Source: Streptomyces sp. DH37
GTDB lineage: Bacteria > Actinomycetota > Actinomycetes > Streptomycetales > Streptomycetaceae
NCBI RefSeq assembly: GCF_029813835.1
Contig: NZ_JARVKV010000031.1
Location: forward strand, 1 to 64,000
DNA: 64,000 nucleotides
Reading direction: 5' to 3'
Shown here: piece after piece, positions 32,735 to 41,380 of the stretch
Layout: each line of letters opens with the position of its first letter
Position numbering within the stretch: the stretch's first letter is position 1
Position numbers and translations under genes: made by a program
Notes under the pieces: model-generated
Databases searched by the model: none
Told to the model about the DNA's origin: nothing
Seen by the model: only the letters and a program-made list of their open reading frames with translations

Positions 32735-34396
32735 TCAGAGCCCCACGACGCCGCCCGCCGCCGTCAGTTCGTACTCCAGCGCGATCTCGCGCCTCTCCCC
32801 GGGCGCCAGGTGGAGCGTGTAGCGCACCATGCCCTCCGCGTCGGCGTCCTCGTCGGGCTCCGGCCGGCACGCCTCCTTCCGCAACCGCACCTCGACGGCG
32901 GAGACCTCCGAGACCGGGACGCGTTCGCGGACCACCACCTCCGCCGCCTCCCCGCCGGGGGCCGAGTCGAGCCGGGAGACGAACAGCCGCACCCTGCGGA
33001 CGATCACCGTGCGCTGGTTGATGCCGGTCAGCCCCGCGGTGTCGCGGCTCTCCTCGACATGGCGCACCACCCGGTAGGTGTCCTCGCTGCCGAAGGCCAG
33101 CAGCACCTCCTCGCCCACCCCCGCGAACGGCAGCTCGCCGCGGCCGGCGAACCCGCCGCCGCGCACCAGGTCCACCGGTCCGGCCAGCAGGACGTGCCCG
33201 GCCTCGTTGGACAGCCGGGCCACCCGCGTCACCAGCGGCGACAGCTCGGGGGCGCACGTCAGCCCGGTGCGGCACGGCGCGGTGAAGGCCGACAGGCCCA
33301 CGCGGTGGGGACGGCCGTCGGACACCACGCTGACGGGCGCCGGAGCGGTCATCATCCGCACCTCGCCCCCGTCCGAGAGCCCGGGAAGCTCCGCCTCCGC
33401 CTCCGCCCGCGCCGCACCGCCCGGGGCCGATTCGTCCCCGACGGTGCGGACCTCCTCCTCGCGCAGATCCACCTCGACCGTCCGCCGCTCCTCGGCCGAG
33501 CGGTCGCGCAGCACCAGGGCGTCCTCGCGCAGCGCCGGGGGACCGGCGGCGAGGGTGGGGCGGGCGGTGGACAGCGACAGCCGCACCCCGTTCCAGTCCT
33601 CGCCGGTGCGCTGCCACACCACCGCGTCGGTCTCCAGGCGCACCGACCGCTCGTCCCCGGCCAGCGTCGCCCGGTAGGCGGGCCGCCACAGGGCGCAGGG
33701 CACCAGGTGGGTCAGGCGCAGCAGGGCGGGCCCGGCGCGGTCGGCCTCGACGACCACCTCGACGGCGGCCGTCAGCTCCTCCGGCTCCTCCTCGGTGCGC
33801 CTCAGGGCCCGGCGCGCGTCCTCCAGCTCCTCCTCCAGGCGGCGCAGCCGGCGCCGCAGCAGGCGGAACTCCTCGCCGCGCCTCCCGGCCTCCTCGTCGA
33901 CCCGCTCCAGACGGTCCGCCCAGCGCTCCGGGTCGGCGCTGCCGGCCCCGGCGCCCTCGGCGACGTCGCGGTACAGGTCCGCCCTGGCCTGGGCGACGAC
34001 CGCGAGGCGGCTCTCCAGCCGCTGCCGCAGCAGGCCGGCGTCGCGCAGCTCCGCCTCCAGGTCGTGGACCCTGCGGCGCAGTTCGGAAGCGTCCTCCCCC
34101 GGCCCGTCCGGGCGCGGCGGCGCGTACGTGCGCACCACGCGGGCGTCGACGACCCGGACGGCGGGCGCGCCGGGACCGTCGCGGAGGACCTCCGCGCGCA
34201 GCGAGCGGTCCACGGCCAGCGGCGTCACCGGGCCGACGAGCAGCCGCTGCGCTCCCGCGGCCAGCTCGACGGTCCCGTGCCGCTCGACCTGGGCGCGGTC
34301 CTCCATGCACGTCACGGCGGTGACCGGCAGGGGGGTCGGCCCCCCGGGGGCCGCCGCCGCGCTGCCGTGGGCCGTGTCCTGTGGTGCGTCCGTCAT
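32735..34396 (-). CDS. MuiA-family (DUF4139) protein, second of a tandem pair
   Basis: A 553-residue protein of the mucoidy-inhibitor-A family. An N-terminal DUF4140-like segment (TAVTCMEDRAQVERHGTVEL) is followed by a long Arg/Glu-rich coiled coil (about 105-205), then the DUF4139 beta-rich region beginning LVPCALWRPAYRATLAGDERS and WQRTGEDWNGVRLSLSTARP. No signal peptide or membrane helix is apparent. Function is unknown in all species; the name comes from an E. coli mucoidy phenotype. The ATG at 34396 lies 8 bp after the stop of the paralogous upstream gene, with GGAGGGA inside that gene's end, so the pair is translationally coupled. Confidence 0.85.
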   Translation of the reverse strand: MTDAPQDTAHGSAAAAPGGPTPLPVTAVTCMEDRAQVERHGTVELAAGAQRLLVGPVTPLAVDRSLRAEVLRDGPGAPAVRVVDARVVRTYAPPRPDGPGEDASELRRRVHDLEAELRDAGLLRQRLESRLAVVAQARADLYRDVAEGAGAGSADPERWADRLERVDEEAGRRGEEFRLLRRRLRRLEEELEDARRALRRTEEEPEELTAAVEVVVEADRAGPALLRLTHLVPCALWRPAYRATLAGDERSVRLETDAVVWQRTGEDWNGVRLSLSTARPTLAAGPPALREDALVLRDRSAEERRTVEVDLREEEVRTVGDESAPGGAARAEAEAELPGLSDGGEVRMMTAPAPVSVVSDGRPHRVGLSAFTAPCRTGLTCAPELSPLVTRVARLSNEAGHVLLAGPVDLVRGGGFAGRGELPFAGVGEEVLLAFGSEDTYRVVRHVEESRDTAGLTGINQRTVIVRRVRLFVSRLDSAPGGEAAEVVVRERVPVSEVSAVEVRLRKEACRPEPDEDADAEGMVRYTLHLAPGERREIALEYELTAAGGVVGL

Positions 34397-34404
34397 GGTG
34401 TGGC

Positions 34405-36561
34405 TCAGTCCCTCCGGTTCCCGCCGACCAGTGCCTTCCCCGCGGGGATCCGGACCTCGTACCCGCCCCTGAGCACGGTGGTGCGGCCCGGCTCCAGCTC
34501 CACCCGCCAGATGCGGGCCCCGCGCACGTGGCCGTCGCCGCCGTCCTGGTCGTCGAGCGGTTCGCCGGGGGCGGTCCAGGGCGGTTCGGCCCGGTGCTCC
34601 TCGATCCGCACGTCCTTGTCGGTGCTGACGGGCACGCGTTCGCGCACCTCCACCGTGACCCGGTGCGCGAGGCGGTTGGCCAGCTCCACCTCGACGGTGT
34701 GGTCGAGCACCGTCGTCCCGCCGCGCAGCCCGGCCGCGGACTCGCGCAGGTGCGTGCGCCGCGCCACCCGGACGCTCTCGACCGCGCCGATCCCCACCCG
34801 CCTGCGCTCCCCGGGGGCGAGGGTGGGCAGCGGCGCGGTGAGGACGAAGTCGCCGTCCACGGTGACGTCGGCCGGACCGGCCAGCAGCGCGTGGCGGGAG
34901 GCGTTGGTCAGCAGCACCGTGCCGTACACGGTCTGGTCCACCGACGGCACGCACACGTACTCCGGCACGGTCTCCATCGGGACCTCGCACACGGGGACCG
35001 TGTGCCAGGCGCCGTCCGCGGCCACGTCCACCGGCGCGGCCGTGTCGTAGCGGTGGTGGAACGAGCCGGCGGCCCGCCGTACGTCGACCGCGTGGGAGGG
35101 CCGCTCCAGCCGCGCCACGGACTCGGCCCGCCGCCGGTACTCGGCGACGACCGCGCCCTGTCCGGCCGGCGCGGGCCGCAGTCTGCCGCGGTGGCCGGGC
35201 TCGTCCGGGCCGGCCAGCGTCAGACCGGAGTAGTCGAGCAGGTCACCGCTGGGACCCGGCGGCTGCGAAGGCGGCTGAGGGGGAAGTTGCGGGGAAGGAA
35301 ACACGGCTCCGGCCGGCGGCGGCGCCCCCGGGGACGCCGGGAGGAGCGGCGCGGGGGCCGCGGCAGCGGGGGCCGCGGGGGCGCCGTATCCCGAGAACCC
35401 GCGCTCCGGCCCGTGAGCCGCCGCACCCGCCCGGGGCAGCGGTGGCGGGGCGGGGGAGGCGGGGAGCGGCGCTCCGGCCGCCCCGGCCCCGACAGCCCCG
35501 CGGGGGCGGCCTTCCGGCCGGGCGCGGGGGAGGCGGGGTCCGGGCGCGACGGCGGCGTCGTAGCCGGCGAACAACTCCTCCAGCCCCGGCGGGGGTTCGC
35601 GCCACCCCCGCGAGGAGGGCTCCTCCTGGCGCCGCCCGATCCGCAGCGACCGCAGCCGGGGGACGTCCGTGCGCCGCAGCAGGTCGGCGGTGGACAGGCC
35701 CAGCCGTACGCCCGTCCAGTCCTCGCCGGTGCGCTGGGCCACGCAGGCCCGCAGGACGAGCGTCCCGCCGGAGCCGGCGCCCGTGCCGTCCAGCCGCAGC
35801 TGGTACACCGGCGACCAGGTGGCCCCGGGCACGTGGTACCCGACCTCCAACTCCACCTCGGCGAGGTCCCGTTCGTCCCGGCCCTCGGCGTGCGGCGGGA
35901 CGTCCCCGGCCCGGTCCAGCGTCAGGACGGCGGCGGCGGACTCGCCCGCCCGCGCGGCGGGCAGCGCGCTCGACGCCGCCTCCAGACGGTGGACGAGGAC
36001 GTCGACGTCGTGTTCCGCGCCGCGCAGCTCGTCCTCCACCGCCCGCAGCCGCTCGTGGAGCAGGGCCAGCCGGCCGTCCACGAAGTTCGCCAGCGCCAGC
36101 AGGGACTCCACCGGCGCCCAGCGGGGCGGATCCCCGCGGCGGGGCTGGGGCGGCACGGCCCGCAGAGCGGCCACCTCCGCGACCTCCGCCGCGAGCCGGT
36201 CGCGCCGCTCGCGCAGCCCGTCCCGGCGGGCCTCGGCCTCCTCCAGGTCCAGCCGCAGCCGGGGAAGCCCGTCGTCCCGCCGGGGCGCGGCCGTCCTCGC
36301 CACCCGTACGTCGGTCACCCGCAGGCCGGGCGGACCGGAGACGACCCGGCCGCGCAGCGAGTGGTCGTACAGGGCGATCGGCAGACCCTCGACCCGGACG
36401 CGCACGGCGGCGCCCGGGGCCGACGGGGGACGCGGCGGGAGGACGCAGCGGGCGCGCCGGGCGCACACGGCCCCGACGGCGTGCACCACCACGGACTCCA
36501 GCACGGACTCCGCGCACAGCGCCGTCTCCGCGCCGCCCTCCGCGACCGTCCCGTCCGTCAT
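34405..36561 (-). CDS. MuiA-family (DUF4139) protein, first of a tandem pair
   Basis: A 718-residue paralogue of the downstream gene product. It has the same order: N-terminal DUF4140-like region (SVLESVVVHAVGAVCARRA), a coiled coil (about 100-200), and DUF4139 (GYHVPGATWSPVYQLRLDG, AQRTGEDWTGVRLGLST). It differs by a Pro/Ala-rich insertion of about 120 residues (about 330-453) splitting the C-terminal domain, rich in SPAPPPLPR- and PPQPPSQPPG-like sequence, probably disordered. The ATG at 36561 has a GAGGGGGC site. The two may form a heteromer; that is inference. Confidence 0.84.
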   Translation of the reverse strand: MTDGTVAEGGAETALCAESVLESVVVHAVGAVCARRARCVLPPRPPSAPGAAVRVRVEGLPIALYDHSLRGRVVSGPPGLRVTDVRVARTAAPRRDDGLPRLRLDLEEAEARRDGLRERRDRLAAEVAEVAALRAVPPQPRRGDPPRWAPVESLLALANFVDGRLALLHERLRAVEDELRGAEHDVDVLVHRLEAASSALPAARAGESAAAVLTLDRAGDVPPHAEGRDERDLAEVELEVGYHVPGATWSPVYQLRLDGTGAGSGGTLVLRACVAQRTGEDWTGVRLGLSTADLLRRTDVPRLRSLRIGRRQEEPSSRGWREPPPGLEELFAGYDAAVAPGPRLPRARPEGRPRGAVGAGAAGAPLPASPAPPPLPRAGAAAHGPERGFSGYGAPAAPAAAAPAPLLPASPGAPPPAGAVFPSPQLPPQPPSQPPGPSGDLLDYSGLTLAGPDEPGHRGRLRPAPAGQGAVVAEYRRRAESVARLERPSHAVDVRRAAGSFHHRYDTAAPVDVAADGAWHTVPVCEVPMETVPEYVCVPSVDQTVYGTVLLTNASRHALLAGPADVTVDGDFVLTAPLPTLAPGERRRVGIGAVESVRVARRTHLRESAAGLRGGTTVLDHTVEVELANRLAHRVTVEVRERVPVSTDKDVRIEEHRAEPPWTAPGEPLDDQDGGDGHVRGARIWRVELEPGRTTVLRGGYEVRIPAGKALVGGNRRD

Positions 36562-36736
36562 GCCGCCCCCTCGCGCCCCTCACCCGACCGGTGACCGCAC
36601 CATAGCCCCTGGACGGTGCGGGGCATGAGGTGTTGTGACGGGTCCGGGACGTTTTCCCCTCCGGTCGCGGGTGCGGGCCGGTTCCGTCCGCGCCCGTGCC
36701 CGGCGCGCCGCCCCGCCCGGCGGCGCGCGGCACCGG

Positions 36737-37552
36737 TCAGAGCGCGTAGTGCACGCCCAGCCCCGTGGCGCCCGGGGCCAGTTCGGGACGGAGGACGAGG
36801 TCGTCGTCGTAGTCGCCGCCGTTCTGGAAGCGGAAGGGGAGGGGCTCGGTGTCCTCGGCGGTGAGGACCCGGTCCCGCAGCAGCGCCGCGGCCTCCTCGT
36901 ACTGCCGCGGGGTGAGCCGGTCGGCGCCGTACACCGCGACCGGGGGCAGGACCGTCATCCCGGTGTACCAGAGGGTCCCGTGCAGCAGCGGGAACAGGAC
37001 GTGGTCGAGTTGGCCGTTGATGCCGCGCGGGCCGAGAGCCGGTTCGGGCGAACCGGCCGTGACGACGACCAGGGCGCGTTTTCCCGCGAGGAGCCCCTGG
37101 CCGTAGCGCAGGGTGCGCCCCGGACGCTCCGGATCGGTGACCCCGTAGGCGAACCCCTTGACGAAGACGCGGTCGAACCAGCCCTTGAGGATGGCGGGCA
37201 TGCCGTACCACCACAGCGGGAACTGAAGGACCACCGTGTCGGCCCGGGCGAGCTTCTCCTGCTCGGCGCGGATGTCGGGGCTGAGCGTCCCGTCGCGGTG
37301 GGCGCGCCGTGACGTCGAGGTGACGACCAGCCGCTCGTCGGGAACGCACTCCCCGCCGTCCTCACCGCCCCCGCCGTCCTCCGGACCGCCGCCGAAGTCG
37401 CCGCGGTCGACGGTGGCCTTCCACCCCATGGCGTACAGATCGGACAGCCGGCAGGCGTGGCCGGCCTCGGCCAGGGCGCGGACGCCCTCGTCGCGGAGCG
37501 AGCCGCTGAGCGACCGCTGCTCGGGATGGGCGAACACCCACAGCACGTTCAT
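36737..37552 (-). CDS. NAD(P)H dehydrogenase (quinone), flavodoxin fold
   Basis: A 271-residue oxidoreductase of the NQO1/KefF-like family. WVFAHPEQRSLSGSLRDEG is the phosphate-binding start of the flavodoxin-like fold, FPLWWYGMPAILKGWFDRV the flavin/active-site segment, and VTAGSPEPALGPRGING the later loop. It reduces quinones or similar electrophiles with NAD(P)H and FAD/FMN. An Asp/Gly-rich insertion (about 55-75) is unusual. The ATG at 37552 has a GGGAGGATC site. It diverges from the Gfo/Idh/MocA operon. Confidence 0.9.
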   Translation of the reverse strand: MNVLWVFAHPEQRSLSGSLRDEGVRALAEAGHACRLSDLYAMGWKATVDRGDFGGGPEDGGGGEDGGECVPDERLVVTSTSRRAHRDGTLSPDIRAEQEKLARADTVVLQFPLWWYGMPAILKGWFDRVFVKGFAYGVTDPERPGRTLRYGQGLLAGKRALVVVTAGSPEPALGPRGINGQLDHVLFPLLHGTLWYTGMTVLPPVAVYGADRLTPRQYEEAAALLRDRVLTAEDTEPLPFRFQNGGDYDDDLVLRPELAPGATGLGVHYAL

Positions 37553-37620
37553 CGAAGATCCTCCCGGTTCGGCGCTCCTGGCTGCCTGCCCTCCGGCGCG
37601 ACGCCTCAACCCCCGGCGCC

Positions 37621-37659
37621 CGCCCGCCGCACCGCGTCCGGGACGCGGTGCGGCGGGCG
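37621..37659. other. 19-bp perfect palindrome between divergent genes
   Basis: CGCCCGCCGCACCGCGTCC and its exact complement are separated by one base. As RNA it is a very stable hairpin. Its place between divergent start codons (37552 and 37762) is unusual for a terminator. Confidence 0.75.
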
Positions 37660-37713
37660 GGCGCCGGCGCACACGCTCTTCCCAGATGCCCGTGCCGCTT
37701 CTAGGGTCTTCGC

Positions 37714-37729
37714 TGGTAAGCGCTTTCCA
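37714..37729. promoter_or_regulatory. LacI-family operator
   Basis: TGGTAAGCGCTTTCCA fits the LacI/GalR-type palindrome TGGNAANCGNTTNCCA, 32 bp before the first gene of the Gfo-PmoA-cupin operon. The repressor gene is not in this window. Confidence 0.75.
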
Positions 37730-37761
37730 TCACTGTCGACCGACGAAGGAGCCCGTCCCCG

Positions 37762-38919
37762 ATGCCCGCAGCCACCCCACGCCTCCGCGCCGCCGTCGTC
37801 GGCACCGGGGCCATCGCCACCGGAGGCCATCTGCCCGCCCTCGAAGCCCACGCGGACGAGGTCGAGACGGTCGCCGCCGTCGACGTGGACGCCGGGCGGC
37901 TCGACGCCTTCCGCGCGCGGGCGGGCGAGGCGGTGCGGGGCTACACCGACCTGGCCCTGATGCTGGAGCGGGAGCGCCCCGACCTGGTGCTGATCGGCAC
38001 CCCGCCCTCCCTCCACCGGGAGCAGGCGGTGGCCGCGCTGCGCGCCGGCGCGTGGGTGCTGTGCGAGAAGCCGCTGTGCCTCTCCCTCGCCGAGTGCGAC
38101 GAGATCGCCGCAGCCGAGGGCGCGGAGGAGGACGGCGGCCCGTACGCCACCGTCTTCTTCCAGCACCGCTACGGCTCCGGCGCCGCCCACGCCCGCGAGC
38201 TGCTCGCCTCCGGAGCGCTGGGGGCGCCGCTCGTCGCCCACTGCCAGACCACCTGGTACCGCGACACCGCTTACTACGCCGTCCCCTGGCGCGGCAGATG
38301 GGCCACCGAGGGCGGCGGGCCCACCATGGGCCACGGCATCCACCAGACGGACCTGCTGCTCCACCTGCTCGGCGACTGGGCCGAGGTGCGCGCCATGGCC
38401 GGACGCCTGGTGCACGACGTGGAGAGCGAGGACGTCTCCACCGCCCTGGTGCGCTTCGAGAGCGGCGCCATGGCCACCGTCGTCAACAGCGTCCTGTCCC
38501 CCCACGAGGTCAGCCGCATACGGATCGACTGCTCCGACGCCACCGTCGAACTCAGCCATCTGTACGGGCACTCCAACGACGACTGGGTCTACACCCCCGC
38601 CCCCCACGTGGCGCGGGCCTCCGACGCCGCCGAACGCGTCCGCGCCTGGCGCACCCCCGCCGCCGACCTGCCCAGCTCGCACACCGCCCAGCTCGCGGCC
38701 GTCCTCGCCGCCCGGCGCGCGGGCGTCCGCCCGCCCGGCAGCGGCCACGAGGCCCGCCGGACGCTGGAGTTCACCGCCGCCCTGTACAAGGCGGCCTTCA
38801 CCGGGCTGCCGGTGCGCGCGGGCGAGATCGCCCCCGGCGACCCCCACTACACCGCCATGCACGGCGACCACCCCGAATGGGCGCCGCGCACCCCCGCGAA
38901 CGCGAAGGAGAGCCGATGA
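37762..38919 (+). CDS. Gfo/Idh/MocA-family oxidoreductase
   Basis: A 385-residue sugar-dehydrogenase-type enzyme. The N-terminal Rossmann fold begins AAVVGTGAIATGGHLPAL, and the conserved CEKPLCLSLAECD carries the catalytic Lys; VGTGAIA and IGTPPSLHREQA are further family marks. It should oxidise a sugar, inositol or glycoside using NAD(P). It is the first gene of a three-gene operon behind a LacI-type operator; its stop overlaps the next start by 4 bp (ATGA). The ATG at 37762 follows GAAGGAGCCC. Confidence 0.92.
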   Translation: MPAATPRLRAAVVGTGAIATGGHLPALEAHADEVETVAAVDVDAGRLDAFRARAGEAVRGYTDLALMLERERPDLVLIGTPPSLHREQAVAALRAGAWVLCEKPLCLSLAECDEIAAAEGAEEDGGPYATVFFQHRYGSGAAHARELLASGALGAPLVAHCQTTWYRDTAYYAVPWRGRWATEGGGPTMGHGIHQTDLLLHLLGDWAEVRAMAGRLVHDVESEDVSTALVRFESGAMATVVNSVLSPHEVSRIRIDCSDATVELSHLYGHSNDDWVYTPAPHVARASDAAERVRAWRTPAADLPSSHTAQLAAVLAARRAGVRPPGSGHEARRTLEFTAALYKAAFTGLPVRAGEIAPGDPHYTAMHGDHPEWAPRTPANAKESR

Positions 38920-39851
38920 GCGCGCCCATCACCGTCACCCACACCCACGGCGAGCGGGTCTCGTTCGCCTGCGGCGGGGTGGAGCTGATGTCCTACGTGT
39001 ACCGGCCCGACCCGGACGCCTTCGAGTCCCGCAAGCCGTACGTCCATCCGCTGCGCACCCTGGCCGGCCGCACCGTCACCGGCTACCGGCCCAGCGACCA
39101 CCGCTGGCACAAGGGCCTGCAGATGACCGCCAGCCATCTGTCCGGGCAGAACTTCTGGGGCGGCAACTCCTACGTCCACGGCCGGGGTTACCTGCCCCTG
39201 CGCGACCGCGTGGGGTCGATGCGCCACGACGCCTTCGGGGCCGTCGAAGCGGCCGGGGACCGGGCACGCCTGGTCGAGCGGCTGACGTGGGTGGAGAACG
39301 GCGGCGGGGAGTGGGCCCGCGAGACGCGCACGGTCGAGGTCCACTCGGCGCGGCCGGAGGAGGGCGCCTGGGCGCTGGACTGGTCGATCCGCCTCACCAA
39401 CGTCCGCGCCGAGCCGCTGGTGTTCGGCTCCCCGACCACCGCCGGACGCGAGATGGCCGGCTACACCGGCCTCCACTGGCGCGGGCCGCGCGACCTCACC
39501 GGCGGCGACGTCCTCGGCCCCGGCGGCCGGGGCGGCAGGGGGGAGGAGGGCGCCGCGGCCATGATGGGGACGCGGGCGCCCTGGCTGGCCTTCACCGCCG
39601 AACGCGACGGCGAGGACGCGCACAGCACCCTCGTCTTCGCCCACGCTCCCGAGAACGACGGGGCGATCCACGCCTCCCACTGGTTCGTGCGCTCCGAGCC
39701 CACCCCGGTGGTGGCCTTCTCCTGGGCGTTCTTCGAGGAGTTCGAGCTGCCGCCGGGCGAGGACCTCGCCTACCGCTACCGCGTGGTCGTCGCGGACGGC
39801 GCCTGGGACCGCGACCGGGTGGAGTCCTGGCTGGGGGCGCACGGATGGTGA
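38916..39851 (+). CDS. PmoA-family (DUF6807) protein
   Basis: A 311-residue protein of the DUF6807/PmoA-like family. The tell-tale HRWHKGLQMTASHL, NFWGGNSYV and MMGTRAPWLAFTAERDG segments are clear. Despite the name inherited from methane-oxygenase annotation, these proteins are a beta-rich family routinely found beside Gfo/Idh/MocA dehydrogenases in sugar-degradation operons, and have nothing to do with methane oxidation here. Start and stop overlap both neighbours, so translation of the trio is coupled. Confidence 0.88.
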   Translation: MSAPITVTHTHGERVSFACGGVELMSYVYRPDPDAFESRKPYVHPLRTLAGRTVTGYRPSDHRWHKGLQMTASHLSGQNFWGGNSYVHGRGYLPLRDRVGSMRHDAFGAVEAAGDRARLVERLTWVENGGGEWARETRTVEVHSARPEEGAWALDWSIRLTNVRAEPLVFGSPTTAGREMAGYTGLHWRGPRDLTGGDVLGPGGRGGRGEEGAAAMMGTRAPWLAFTAERDGEDAHSTLVFAHAPENDGAIHASHWFVRSEPTPVVAFSWAFFEEFELPPGEDLAYRYRVVVADGAWDRDRVESWLGAHGW

Positions 39852-40609
39852 GCGCGCCGCGGGGAGGGCCGCCGCCCGCCCCGCTGCCGGGCGCGGTCGG
39901 CCTCTCCCACGTCGACGCGTACGACTGGGAGGCCGCCGACGGGGTGTGCGGCGGCAGCCCGCACCTCCACCTGGTGTGCACGGAGGCGTACGTCGTCACC
40001 GGCGGGCGCGGCGCCGTGCAGACCCTCACCCCGAGCGGCTGCCGGGAGACGGAGCTGGCGCCCGGCTCGGTGGCCTGGTTCACCCCCGGCACCGTGCACC
40101 GCATGGTCCAGCACGAGGGGCTGCGGGTCACGGTGCTGATGCAGAACGGCGGTCTGCCCGAGGCCGGGGACGCCGTCTTCACCTTCCCGCCGCACGTCCT
40201 GGCCGACCCGGAGCGGTACGCGGCCGCCGCCGCCCTGCCCGCGCGGGAGGGCCCGGAGGCGGAGGAGGCCGCCCGGCGCCGGCGGGACCTGGCGGTCGAG
40301 GGCTACCTCGCGCTGCGGTCCGCGCTGGCCGGAGGCGACCCCGGCCCCCTGCTGGACCTCCACCGAGCGGCGGCCCGGCTCGTCGCGCCCAGGGCGCCCG
40401 GCTGGGAGCGCCTGTGGCGGGCCGGCGCGCTGGCGACGGCGGAGCGCACCGGCGCGCAGCTCGCCGCGCTGGCACGGGGCGAGGCCGGACATCTGGCGGA
40501 GGCCGCGGCCTGGTCCGCTCACGCGACCCGGCGCGGCGGCCTCGGCATGTGCGGCCGCCGCGACGAGTACGAGATCCCCGGCGCCACCCTGCCGTACGGC
40601 GGCGAGTGA
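39845..40609 (+). CDS. Cupin-domain protein
   Basis: A 254-residue protein whose N-terminal half is a cupin: SPHLHLVCTEAYVVTGGRG is motif 1 with two metal-binding His and a Glu, and GSVAWFTPGTVHRMVQHEG motif 2 with the third His. The C-terminal half is helical and Ala/Arg-rich. It may be an isomerase or sugar sensor for the operon's substrate. The ATG at 39845 overlaps the preceding stop codon; a GTG one codon later is equally possible. Confidence 0.83.
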   Translation: MVSAPRGGPPPAPLPGAVGLSHVDAYDWEAADGVCGGSPHLHLVCTEAYVVTGGRGAVQTLTPSGCRETELAPGSVAWFTPGTVHRMVQHEGLRVTVLMQNGGLPEAGDAVFTFPPHVLADPERYAAAAALPAREGPEAEEAARRRRDLAVEGYLALRSALAGGDPGPLLDLHRAAARLVAPRAPGWERLWRAGALATAERTGAQLAALARGEAGHLAEAAAWSAHATRRGGLGMCGRRDEYEIPGATLPYGGE

Positions 40610-41380
40610 CGGCCGGCGGGCCCCGCCGTCGGCGGAAGCCGGAGGGTCCGGTCGGGCCGCGACGCCCACGGCACCACGTGCCCCGGGGGGACGCGTGAAC
40701 AGCGCGGATCGCGGGATCGCGGGATCACGGGGACGCTCCGGCGGATCGCGGGTCAGGACGTGGCCGAACCCGGTCGCCCGCCCACGGCCGCGAAGGAACT
40801 CGCCTCCCGTGCACATCGCCGAGCACCACGGCTTCCGGTACCGGCGGGCGCACCGGCCCGGCCCGGAGGACGGGGAGGTCCGCGTCGGCCTGTACCGCGA
40901 CACCCGCCCCGATGCGCTCGCGCCGGCGGGGGCCCGCCTCCGGCGCGACGTCCAGGGAGGCGGCGCGAACGCGGGGCAGAGGGCGGTCGCCCGGGGCGCG
41001 GGGCCGTCGCCCCGCCGGCGTCGCTGCTGGACGGGAAGCACAGCACGGCCAAGCCGGTCCGCGGGGCCGTGCCCGCCGTGCTCCCGGCGGCGTGCTTCGG
41101 GACCGGGGCCGTCCGGCGCGAACGGACGGCCGAGCGGCTGCGGCGGGCGGGGTTCGACCCGGGCGCGACGCGCCCGGCCGGGACCGCCTCCTCGCGCCCG
41201 GCCGGCGACCGCCGGAACACGCCGGGCCGTCCGGGACCGGCGCCCCGGGCGCACGGTGATCCGCGCCGCACCGGGCCGGCCCTCCCCGCCGCCCTGCCGC
41301 CCCGCCGGGGGGCCGTACGGTGAGGTGAAGGGCCCGTCGCCCGCGCACGGGCGGTGCGCGGACCCGCCGGCCCTCGCGGG
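40610..41380. other. 771-bp region with probable degraded coding sequence
   Basis: No intact gene was accepted between the cupin gene and the convergent peptidoglycan-binding gene. It does not look random, however: at least one stretch has the codon pattern of a real gene (see the pseudogene entry). Confidence 0.5.
40809..41322 (+). pseudogene. Possible frameshifted remnant
   Basis: From a GTG at 40809, preceded by GAAGGA, about 45 codons read VHIAEHHGFRYRRAHR onward with almost every third base G or C. The frame then degenerates into low-complexity Arg/Gly sequence. A second plausible stretch in the next frame (LLDGKHSTAKPVRGAVPAV, near 41030) reads on to a stop at 41322. This pattern suggests one or more frameshifts in a former gene whose family I do not recognise. 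Confidence 0.25.

Noticed and set aside
38916..39851. Methane oxygenase (PmoA) function
   Set aside because: The name is a misleading family label; context is sugar dehydrogenation and there are no other methane-oxidation genes.
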